A stretch of DNA of 64,000 nt from Jeotgalibacillus sp. R-1-5s-1 (GTDB lineage: Bacteria; Bacillota; Bacilli; Bacillales; Jeotgalibacillaceae): contig NZ_SORW01000005.1 in assembly GCF_004405105.1 (NCBI RefSeq), positions 1-64,000 of the forward strand, given 5' to 3'. A program made the translations under genes and the position numbers. Positions 58,122 through 64,000 of the stretch are shown piece after piece (within the stretch, counting starts at the first letter, position 1; every line of letters starts with the position of its first letter). The notes under the pieces are model-generated. The model saw only the letters and a program-made list of their open reading frames with translations. It had not been told where the DNA came from and did not search any database.

Positions 58122-59144
58122 GTGCATCAGAACAGATATTCAAGGCAGGAGTTATTTACACCGATTGGCGCCGGGGGACAGGAAGAGATTCAGAAAAAGC
58201 ATGTGCTGATTATCGGGGCCGGAGCACTTGGAACAGGTGCTGCTGAAGCGCTGGCACGGGCCGGTGTTGGCAAGCTGACGATTGTGGACCGGGATTATGT
58301 GGAGGTCAGCAATCTGCAGAGACAGCAGCTTTATAATGAAGAGGATGCTCGCAAAAAGCTGCCAAAGGCAATTGCGGCAAAGTATCGTCTTGAACAGGTG
58401 AACAGTCTGATTGATATTGATGCGATTGTGGCGGATTTAACGTATCAGGATCTGCTGAAGCTTGCAAAAAACAGTGATTTGATGATGGATGCAACGGATA
58501 ATTATGAGACGCGGCTGGTCATGAATGATGTGTCTCAAAAACTTTCTATACCCTGGATTTACGGGGCATGTGTAGGCAGCTACGGGATGTCATTTACCAT
58601 TGTACCGGGTGTTACGCCGTGCTTTCAGTGTGTGTGGGAGACAATGCCGCAAAATGGACAGACGTGTGATACAGCAGGCATTATCAGTCCTGCTGTTACC
58701 ATGGTCACTTCTCACCAGGTAGCGGATGCCCTGAAGATTTTAAGTGGCAATATGGATGCTCTGAGTGGAAAAATCGTTACGTTTGATGTCTGGGAGAATC
58801 AGTATCAGGCAATTGGCGTATCAAAATTAAAGAAAGAGAAATGTCCTTCATGCGGAGAGAATCCGACCTATCCTTATCTGACACCTGAACATACAATGAA
58901 AACAGCTGTGTTATGCGGAAGAGATACGGTTCAGATCCGGCCGGCGGAGAAAAAGGCCATCGATTTGGGCGATTTGCATACTATTTTTTCTACACAGGGA
59001 TTGCCTGTACAGTACAATTCTTTTTTGATCAGTGTCAATCTGGATCCGTATAGAATGGTTGTGTTTAAAGATGGACGTGTACTCGTTCACGGAACAAATG
59101 ATATTTCAGAGGCGAAAAAAACGTATCACCGCATTTTCAGCTGA
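58122..59144 (+). CDS. moeB: MoeB/ThiF-type molybdopterin-synthase adenylyltransferase
   Basis: A 340-residue E1-like enzyme that adenylates the C-terminal Gly-Gly of MoaD (or ThiS). Seen: HVLIIGAGALGTGAAEALARAG, VDRDYVEVSNLQRQQLYNEED, MMDATDNYETRL, zinc-binding CFQC and CPSCG, and the Cys-containing QTCDTAGI loop. A C-terminal region of about 80 residues (RDTVQIRPA to FKDGRVLVHGTND) resembles the small domain of such enzymes without a full rhodanese. GTG at 58122 follows a G-rich site; the longer frame from 58014 has no site. Its location at the head of the Moco cluster favours MoeB over ThiF. Confidence 0.83.
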   Translation: MHQNRYSRQELFTPIGAGGQEEIQKKHVLIIGAGALGTGAAEALARAGVGKLTIVDRDYVEVSNLQRQQLYNEEDARKKLPKAIAAKYRLEQVNSLIDIDAIVADLTYQDLLKLAKNSDLMMDATDNYETRLVMNDVSQKLSIPWIYGACVGSYGMSFTIVPGVTPCFQCVWETMPQNGQTCDTAGIISPAVTMVTSHQVADALKILSGNMDALSGKIVTFDVWENQYQAIGVSKLKKEKCPSCGENPTYPYLTPEHTMKTAVLCGRDTVQIRPAEKKAIDLGDLHTIFSTQGLPVQYNSFLISVNLDPYRMVVFKDGRVLVHGTNDISEAKKTYHRIFS

Positions 59145-59176
59145 TACGGTTTGTGAGGAAAAAGGAAGGGAAAACA

Positions 59177-59214
59177 AAAAGATCCCCGCTGTTGGATAAA
59201 GCGGGGATCTTTTA
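59177..59214. terminator. Bidirectional terminator between moeB and moaC
   Basis: Stem AAAAGATCCCCGCT/AGCGGGGATCTTTT with an eight- to ten-base loop, symmetric A and T tails, between convergent genes. Confidence 0.88.
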
Positions 59215-59229
59215 AACATAATGGGACAT

Positions 59230-59733
59230 TCAGTCGATTTTAGTGCCGGGAATGTCACGACGAAGGTAATCGCCATTTTTCCCGCCGGTTTTTTCATACA
59301 GGTAGGTGGGGCCAATAATGATTCCTTTGTCTGCAGCCTTACACATATCATAAATCGTTAGTGCGGCTGTGGAGGCGGCTGTCAGGGCTTCCATTTCAAC
59401 GCCGGTACTGCCTTTTGTTTTGACTGAAGCAGTGATGATCAGCTCAAGTCTTGAAGACAGATCCCATTCAAATGACAGGTCAATACCGCTCAATGAAAGT
59501 GGATGACACATTGGAATGAGTGTGGATGTCTGCTTGGCACCCATAATGCCTGCGATTTGGGCAACAGCGAGTACATCACCTTTTTTATTCGTTCCATAAT
59601 GAATCTGCTGATAAATATCCTCGTTCACGATGACGCTCGAGCGCGCAGTCGCTGTACGTACCGTTTCCTGTTTATCAGAGATATCCACCATTTTGGCGCG
59701 ACCCTGATCATTAAAATGTGTAAATTCTTTCAT
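59230..59733 (-). CDS. moaC: Cyclic pyranopterin monophosphate synthase MoaC
   Basis: 167 residues. It completes the first step of Moco synthesis with MoaA, forming cPMP. Seen: [19 protein letters not shown] near residue 15, [26 protein letters not shown] near 78, [30 protein letters not shown] near 118, and a [11 protein letters not shown]-type C-terminus. GGGGTGA lies before ATG. It is read opposite to the rest of the cluster, divergent from moeA, so its promoter lies in the 67-bp gap to moeA. Confidence 0.93.
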   Translation of the reverse strand: MKEFTHFNDQGRAKMVDISDKQETVRTATARSSVIVNEDIYQQIHYGTNKKGDVLAVAQIAGIMGAKQTSTLIPMCHPLSLSGIDLSFEWDLSSRLELIITASVKTKGSTGVEMEALTAASTAALTIYDMCKAADKGIIIGPTYLYEKTGGKNGDYLRRDIPGTKID

Positions 59734-59800
59734 TCAAATCACCCCAATTATCTTAAGTAATCATATTGTAGCACGCTGGGAAAGAAAGGAGAGGAAGAGT

Positions 59801-61057
59801 TTGGTTGAGAAAAGAAAACCGATTCCGGTCAGTGAAGCGATTCGGAAAGTCATGAATCAGTCGATAGATATGAAGACAGAACGTATACATATTGAACAGG
59901 CAAATGGGAGGATACTGGCAGAAGACGTTACGGCTACCCACCCTGTACCTCCGTTTGACCGCTCGCCATACGATGGATTTGCGATCCGTTCAGAGGATTC
60001 AGTGGAGGCAACCAGAGATCAACCCGTGACCTTCACTGTAACAGAAACGATCGGTGCAGGTTCGGTGCAATCCAAGCCGGTAGGACCGTATGAAGCAGCG
60101 AGAATTATGACTGGGGCCATGCTGCCGGAGGAATGCGATGCGATTGTCATGCTTGAGCTCACAACAGAGCCAGAGCCCGGTAAAATGTCTATTAAACGCT
60201 CATTTTCACCAGGACAAGACGTTTCATTTAAAGGAGAAGATATTGCTCATGGAGCAACGCTTGTTCAAAAGGGAACGGTCATGAATCCAGGGATCATTGC
60301 TCTTTTAGCCACATTTGGATATGAGTATATCTCAGTCGGTGTCAGACCGGTTGTAGGTATTCTTGCAACGGGATCAGAGCTGCTTGAAGTACATGAGCCG
60401 CTTGAACCGGGTAAAATCCGCAACAGTAATGCGCTAATGGCAGCAGCTCAGGTGGAACGCGCAGGAGCCGAACCGCGACTGCTTGGAAAGCTGACTGATG
60501 ACCCGGATGAATGCTTTGAAGCCGTTAAGAAATCGTTAAGTGAGGTGGATGTTTTAATCACGACAGGTGGTGTATCCGTCGGCGACTTTGATTTCTTACC
60601 TGAGGTGTATAAGCGTCTCGGAGCGGACGTTTTATTCAATAAAATTGCTATGCGGCCTGGAAGCGTGACCACAGTGGCTTATGGAGACGGAAAGTATCTG
60701 TTCGGATTATCAGGAAATCCTTCCGCCTGTTATGTAGGCTTTGAGCTTCTTACAAGGCCTGTCATTATGACTATGATGGGCAGCAGTAAGCCTCATCACA
60801 CGATTGAAGATGCCATATTAAGCACTGATTTTACAAAGCCAAATCCCTTCACAAGATTCGTGAGAGGAAAGGTTGAGATTAAGAATGGACAGCTTTATAC
60901 GAGTCCTTCAGGCTTTGATAAATCCAGCGCGGTCAGTTCTCTTGCTTCAACAGATTGCCTGATTATGCTGCCGGGCGGAACAAGAGGGTATCAGTCGGGT
61001 GATTCAGTGAGAATTGTGTTACTTGAATCGGGACATGGAAGTGAGTGGCCGTGGTGA
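59801..61057 (+). CDS. moeA: Molybdopterin molybdenumtransferase MoeA
   Basis: A 418-residue enzyme that inserts molybdate into adenylylated molybdopterin. Seen: PVPPFDRSPYDGFAIRS near residue 50, GAMLPEECDAIVMLE, GEDIAHGATLVQKG, PVVGILATGSELLEV near 185, TTGGVSVGDFDFLPEV near 250, and LFGLSGNPSACYVGFELL near 305. The C-terminal domain ends with MLPGGTRGYQSGDSVRI. It starts at TTG after AAAGGAGAGG. First gene of a tightly packed plus-strand operon; its stop overlaps mobB. Confidence 0.93.
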   Translation: MVEKRKPIPVSEAIRKVMNQSIDMKTERIHIEQANGRILAEDVTATHPVPPFDRSPYDGFAIRSEDSVEATRDQPVTFTVTETIGAGSVQSKPVGPYEAARIMTGAMLPEECDAIVMLELTTEPEPGKMSIKRSFSPGQDVSFKGEDIAHGATLVQKGTVMNPGIIALLATFGYEYISVGVRPVVGILATGSELLEVHEPLEPGKIRNSNALMAAAQVERAGAEPRLLGKLTDDPDECFEAVKKSLSEVDVLITTGGVSVGDFDFLPEVYKRLGADVLFNKIAMRPGSVTTVAYGDGKYLFGLSGNPSACYVGFELLTRPVIMTMMGSSKPHHTIEDAILSTDFTKPNPFTRFVRGKVEIKNGQLYTSPSGFDKSSAVSSLASTDCLIMLPGGTRGYQSGDSVRIVLLESGHGSEWPW

Positions 61058-61566
61058 TACCCGTTCTTCAGGTCATCGGCTATCAGGACAGCGGAAAAAC
61101 GACAGTGATGAAACAGCTGATTAAAGCTGCTGAATCCAAAGGTATTTTAACCGGGACAATCAAGCATCACGGGCATGGCGGCTTACCTGAACAGCCTTCC
61201 GGTAAAGACAGCCGTGTACATTTGGAAGCGGGTGCCTCCGTAAGTACTGTAGAAGGGGAAGGTGCAGTCGTTCTGCAATCTGTTTCAGGTGTGTTATCAC
61301 TGGAGTCGCTTCTTGATTTTTACAGAAAACTGCCGATTCATGTTATTTTAATAGAAGGATATAAAAAAGAGCATTTCCCAAAAATCGCTGTGATCAGGGA
61401 TGCCCGGGATCTCTCATTGATAGATACGTGCACAAATGTTCAATTGGTCATATCAGCAGCGCCATTGACCGGATTAACTTTGCCAAATCTATTATTCGAA
61501 GATCAGTCGGGATATATAAAGTGGTTTTTAAACTGGTTAAAGGAGGAGAGCGCTTGTTTATCGTAA
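61054..61566 (+). CDS. mobB: Molybdopterin-guanine dinucleotide biosynthesis GTPase MobB
   Basis: About 170 residues. A P-loop VIGYQDSGKTTVMKQL at the N-terminus and GTIKHHGHGG are MobB features, with ILIEGYKKEHFPKIAVIRD near residue 110. It supports MobA in making MGD. GTG at 61054 forms a GTGA overlap with the moeA stop; GTGs at 61051 and 61045 are alternatives. It overlaps moaE by 13 bases. Confidence 0.88.
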   Translation: MIPVLQVIGYQDSGKTTVMKQLIKAAESKGILTGTIKHHGHGGLPEQPSGKDSRVHLEAGASVSTVEGEGAVVLQSVSGVLSLESLLDFYRKLPIHVILIEGYKKEHFPKIAVIRDARDLSLIDTCTNVQLVISAAPLTGLTLPNLLFEDQSGYIKWFLNWLKEESACLS

Positions 61567-62003
61567 CGGAAGATTCAATTTCAATCGAAGAAGTGTCAAA
61601 GAAAGTGATTCGTCCTGAAGCTGGGGCAGTTGTGACCTTTACAGGAACCGTACGAGAATTTACGAAGGGGCGACGAACCCTTCAGCTTACATACGAAGCC
61701 TATGCCAAAATGGCAGAAAAGCAACTGAAGCGGATAGGTGATGAAATCAAGGAACGCTGGCCGGATGCAGTGACCGCCATCACACACCGGACAGGTACGC
61801 TGGGCATATCTGATATTGCGGTTGTGATCGCCGTGTCCACACCGCACAGAAAAGATGCCTATGAAGCAAATGAATACGCAATTGAGCGGATCAAAGAGAT
61901 TGTACCCATCTGGAAAAAAGAAAAATGGGAGGATGGGGAAGAGTGGATTGGTGATCAGCTTGAAAAACATCCGGGAACACCATCGAAGGAGGAAATCCAT
62001 TGA
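61554..62003 (+). CDS. moaE: Molybdopterin synthase large subunit MoaE
   Basis: 149 residues. Seen: AVVTFTGTVREFTKGRRTLQLTYEAYAKMAEKQL (opening and dimer region), HRTGTLGISDIAVVIAVSTPHRKDAYEA and IVPIWKKEKWEDGEEWIGD with the catalytic Lys. It transfers sulfur from MoaD thiocarboxylate to cPMP. TTG at 61554 lies just after AAAGGAGGAGAG; the longer upstream frame overlaps mobB without a site. It overlaps moaD by four bases. Confidence 0.92.
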   Translation: MFIVTEDSISIEEVSKKVIRPEAGAVVTFTGTVREFTKGRRTLQLTYEAYAKMAEKQLKRIGDEIKERWPDAVTAITHRTGTLGISDIAVVIAVSTPHRKDAYEANEYAIERIKEIVPIWKKEKWEDGEEWIGDQLEKHPGTPSKEEIH

Positions 62004-62230
62004 TTACAGTAAATTGTTTTGCCCACTTAAAAGAACAGCTGGGACAGGATCGGATCACGCTTGAATACAAGGAGCTGACCGTGCAACAGCTGCTGCAGGT
62101 CTTACAGGAAAAATATGAAGTAAAGACAGAAACTATCCTCGTTGCAGTCAATGAAGAATATGCATTTCCGGAAGATAAGATCACGGAATATGACACGGTC
62201 GCGCTCATTCCGCCGGTCAGCGGCGGATGA
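62000..62230 (+). CDS. moaD: Molybdopterin synthase sulfur carrier subunit MoaD
   Basis: A 76-residue ubiquitin-fold protein ending IPPVSGG; the C-terminal Gly-Gly is activated by MoeB and thiocarboxylated. It opens TVNCFAHLKEQLGQDRITLEY. It starts at TTG within ATTGA, overlapping moaE, after AAGGAGGAAA. It overlaps mobA by ATGA. Confidence 0.9.
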   Translation: MITVNCFAHLKEQLGQDRITLEYKELTVQQLLQVLQEKYEVKTETILVAVNEEYAFPEDKITEYDTVALIPPVSGG

Positions 62231-62850
62231 TCATCATTGGAGCGGTAATGGCTGGCGGTAAATCAGTCCGTTTTGGGAAACCAAAAGCTTTTGCCGAGTT
62301 TGATGGATCTCCCTTTTATAAAAGAGCAGTGGATGCGCTGACACCTCATACAGAGAAGGTGTTGTTATCAATCAGAGATGAACAGGAAGAGATGTTTGGG
62401 GAAATAGATCTCGAGCTAATAAAAGACCTGCCCCCTTACAAAGGATGCGGACCGCTCGGAGGCTTATATGCCATGATGAAACAGACAGACGGAGACGCTT
62501 ATCTTGTTCTGCCGTGTGATTTACCGCTATTTACGGAAACGGCTGTTTCCTTATTGCTTAACCAGTTTGAAGAAGGTGTAATGGCTGTGGTTCCGGAAGT
62601 CGATGGTGTTCTACAGCCCCTTTCAGCACTCTATTTAAAAGGATGCCTGCCGTATATCGAAAAGCAGCTTCAACAGGGAGATTATCGTATGACAGGGTTT
62701 TTAAACGAGATTCCCTGGAAAGCAGTGACGGATCAGGAACTCGGTGTATCAAAGGACGTTTTTTTGAATGTAAATGATCAAAAAACCTATCACGACTTAA
62801 TACAAAAAAGCACTTCTTTAGGAAAGGAGGGAGACAATGGAGCCGATTAA
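62227..62850 (+). CDS. mobA: Molybdenum cofactor guanylyltransferase MobA
   Basis: 207 residues. It adds GMP from GTP to Moco to form MGD. Seen: the nucleotide-binding [19 protein letters not shown] at the N-terminus, [13 protein letters not shown] near residue 78, [10 protein letters not shown] near 97 and [14 protein letters not shown] near 120. No independent ribosome binding site is obvious; translation is probably coupled to moaD through the ATGA overlap. Confidence 0.9.
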   Translation: MIIIGAVMAGGKSVRFGKPKAFAEFDGSPFYKRAVDALTPHTEKVLLSIRDEQEEMFGEIDLELIKDLPPYKGCGPLGGLYAMMKQTDGDAYLVLPCDLPLFTETAVSLLLNQFEEGVMAVVPEVDGVLQPLSALYLKGCLPYIEKQLQQGDYRMTGFLNEIPWKAVTDQELGVSKDVFLNVNDQKTYHDLIQKSTSLGKEGDNGAD

Positions 62851-63844
62851 AGATACTTATAACAGACCGCTGCACGATATCCGGATATCCGTCACGGATC
62901 AATGTAACTTCCGCTGTGGTTATTGTATGCCGGCCGACTTGTTTGGGCCTGACTTTGCTTTTATGCCGAAGGAGCATTATCTGACCTTTAATGAGATCGA
63001 AAAACTGGTCAGTGCGATGAGCGAGCTTGGTGTGGAAAAAGTTCGGCTGACAGGTGGAGAACCCCTTTTACGGAAGGACCTTCATGAGCTAATTGAGAAG
63101 CTGAACCGAATTGAAGGGATCAAAGATATTGCCCTGACCACAAACGCGATGCTGCTTCCCAAACAGGCGAAAAAACTGAAGCAAGCGGGTCTTCAGCGAG
63201 TGAATATCAGTATGGACGCGATTGAAGAGGATGTTTTCAAAAAAATGAACGGACGTAATGTCAGCACAAAGCCGGTTATTAAAGGGATTGATGCAGCACT
63301 TGAAGCAGGACTCGAAGTGAAAATTAATATGGTCGTGCAAAAGGGAGTGAATGATGATCAAATCCTGCCGATGGCGCGGTTTTTTAAGAAAAAAGGGATC
63401 ACGCTCCGTTTCATTGAATTTATGGACGTCGGCAACACAAATGGCTGGAAAATGTCCTCCGTTGTCACTAAAAAAGAAATCATCGGACTGCTTCAGCAGG
63501 AATTTGATTTAGAGCCGGTGGACCCTGACTATTTCGGGGAAGTAGCCAACCGGTATCGCTACACGGATGAAGAAAATGAAGTCGGTGTGATTTCTTCCGT
63601 ATCTGACTCATTCTGCTCAAGCTGCACAAGGGCCAGGCTGTCAGCTGATGGGAAGCTCTACACCTGCTTATTCGCAACAGAAGGCTACGATCTGAAAGAA
63701 GCAGTTCAAACGAAATCACATGAACAGTTAAGAGAAGAAGTCGCAGGGATCTGGGCCAGACGTGCTGATCGTTATTCTGATGAACGAACGGAAGAAACCG
63801 CTAAAAACCGACCGAAAATTGAGATGTCCTATATCGGCGGGTAA
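62837..63844 (+). CDS. moaA: GTP 3',8-cyclase MoaA (radical SAM)
   Basis: 335 residues. The radical SAM cluster motif CNFRCGYCM lies near residue 21, with [12 protein letters not shown] near 72 and [11 protein letters not shown] near 122. The second 4Fe-4S cluster site [20 protein letters not shown] lies near 255, and the C-terminal Gly-Gly (MSYIGG) is needed for activity. It cyclises GTP in the first step of Moco synthesis. AAAGGAGG lies before ATG, inside the end of mobA. Confidence 0.95.
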   Translation: MEPIKDTYNRPLHDIRISVTDQCNFRCGYCMPADLFGPDFAFMPKEHYLTFNEIEKLVSAMSELGVEKVRLTGGEPLLRKDLHELIEKLNRIEGIKDIALTTNAMLLPKQAKKLKQAGLQRVNISMDAIEEDVFKKMNGRNVSTKPVIKGIDAALEAGLEVKINMVVQKGVNDDQILPMARFFKKKGITLRFIEFMDVGNTNGWKMSSVVTKKEIIGLLQQEFDLEPVDPDYFGEVANRYRYTDEENEVGVISSVSDSFCSSCTRARLSADGKLYTCLFATEGYDLKEAVQTKSHEQLREEVAGIWARRADRYSDERTEETAKNRPKIEMSYIGG

Positions 63845-63857
63845 AGGAGTTTAGAGC

Positions 63858-64000
63858 ATGTTAAGTGAACATAGGAAAAAATCCTCCAAGTCAGTCGCCT
63901 GTAAGGTCATTACTGTAAGCGACACACGGACGGAGGAAACCGATAAAAGCGGCAGACTGATGATTGATCTCCTGAAAAAGGAAGGCCACCAGATCATCCA
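63858..64000 (+). CDS. moaB: MoaB family protein, N-terminal part (runs off the window)
   Basis: 47 codons are visible. The opening ACKVITVSDTRTEETDKSGRLM is the MogA/MoaB signature (molybdopterin adenylyltransferase fold). AAAGGAG lies before ATG, thirteen bases after moaA. The 3' end is beyond the window, so the operon continues. Confidence 0.88.
   Translation, partial: MLSEHRKKSSKSVACKVITVSDTRTEETDKSGRLMIDLLKKEGHQII

Overview
The window is 64 kb of chromosome from a low-to-mid GC Gram-positive bacterium of the order Bacillales. Supporting signs are strong AGGAGG ribosome binding sites, frequent TTG and GTG starts, T-tailed hairpin terminators, and a gene set typical of Bacillus relatives (DesKR with its desaturase, a LytH-type M23 peptidase, CydDC under a Rex box, YtxH, DUF3243, an LTA-synthase family protein). 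A Planococcaceae or Jeotgalibacillus-like halotolerant genus fits, but that is a guess. No rRNA, tRNA, prophage, transposase gene or CRISPR array was found.

Layout. 1-3.5 kb: the end of an acidic repeat protein, an OYE-family oxidoreductase and a LytH-like peptidase. 3.6-6.6 kb: des-desK-desR, the membrane-fluidity circuit, with a candidate DesR operator upstream. 6.8-10.4 kb: cydDC behind a Rex operator. 10.5-13.6 kb: a UvrD-like helicase, a tiny zinc-ribbon gene and a GNAT enzyme. 14-18.7 kb: succinate-semialdehyde dehydrogenase, a MOSC protein, an EamA transporter, an esterase and small membrane proteins. 18.9-25.8 kb: a chemoreceptor, an SRPBCC protein, an LTA-synthase family enzyme, DUF1206 and glutamate dehydrogenase. 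25.9-31.8 kb: a subtilisin, an S66 peptidase, cyclophilin, proline dehydrogenase and a Cu/Zn-SOD-like lipoprotein. 32.3-36.4 kb: a sucrose operon (LacI regulator, PTS EIIBC, sucrose-6-phosphate hydrolase) with three operator palindromes and a cre site. 37-45 kb: a second-messenger and phosphorelay cluster (EAL, HD-GYP, class III cyclase, single-domain receiver, hybrid kinase). 45-51 kb: assorted enzymes plus a rhodanese pair under a CsoR/CstR-like operator. 51.9-57.8 kb: a duplicated-domain surface protein, a beta-propeller-like lipoprotein, PadR-ChrA and a CobW GTPase with a Zur box. 58.1-64 kb: molybdenum cofactor genes (moeB, moaC, moeA-mobB-moaE-moaD-mobA-moaA-moaB).

The most unusual signal is intergenic. 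Five gene-free stretches (about 984-1190, 6619-6731, 13727-13909, 31988-32280, 51539-51810) carry short degenerate units spaced almost exactly 21 bp apart, i.e. two turns of B-DNA. Two sequence types exist: TTCGTSAG units (the 6.6, 32 and 51.5 kb loci) and GATGGAAT/ATTCCATC units (the 1.0 and 13.8 kb loci). The two loci of the second type share the same irregular interval pattern, including a single 30-bp step, so they look like copies of one element. Three of the five lie between convergent genes. At least two other dispersed repeat families are present: GGGGACGGAGC hairpins, and a Bacillales-type GTGCCGGGTCATTCC/TGTCTAGCTCC element.

Many regulatory calls (DesR, Rex, CstR-like, PadR, Zur, ScrR, cre) rest on the match between a visible palindrome and the identity of the gene next to it. 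They are inferences from known families, not measurements.
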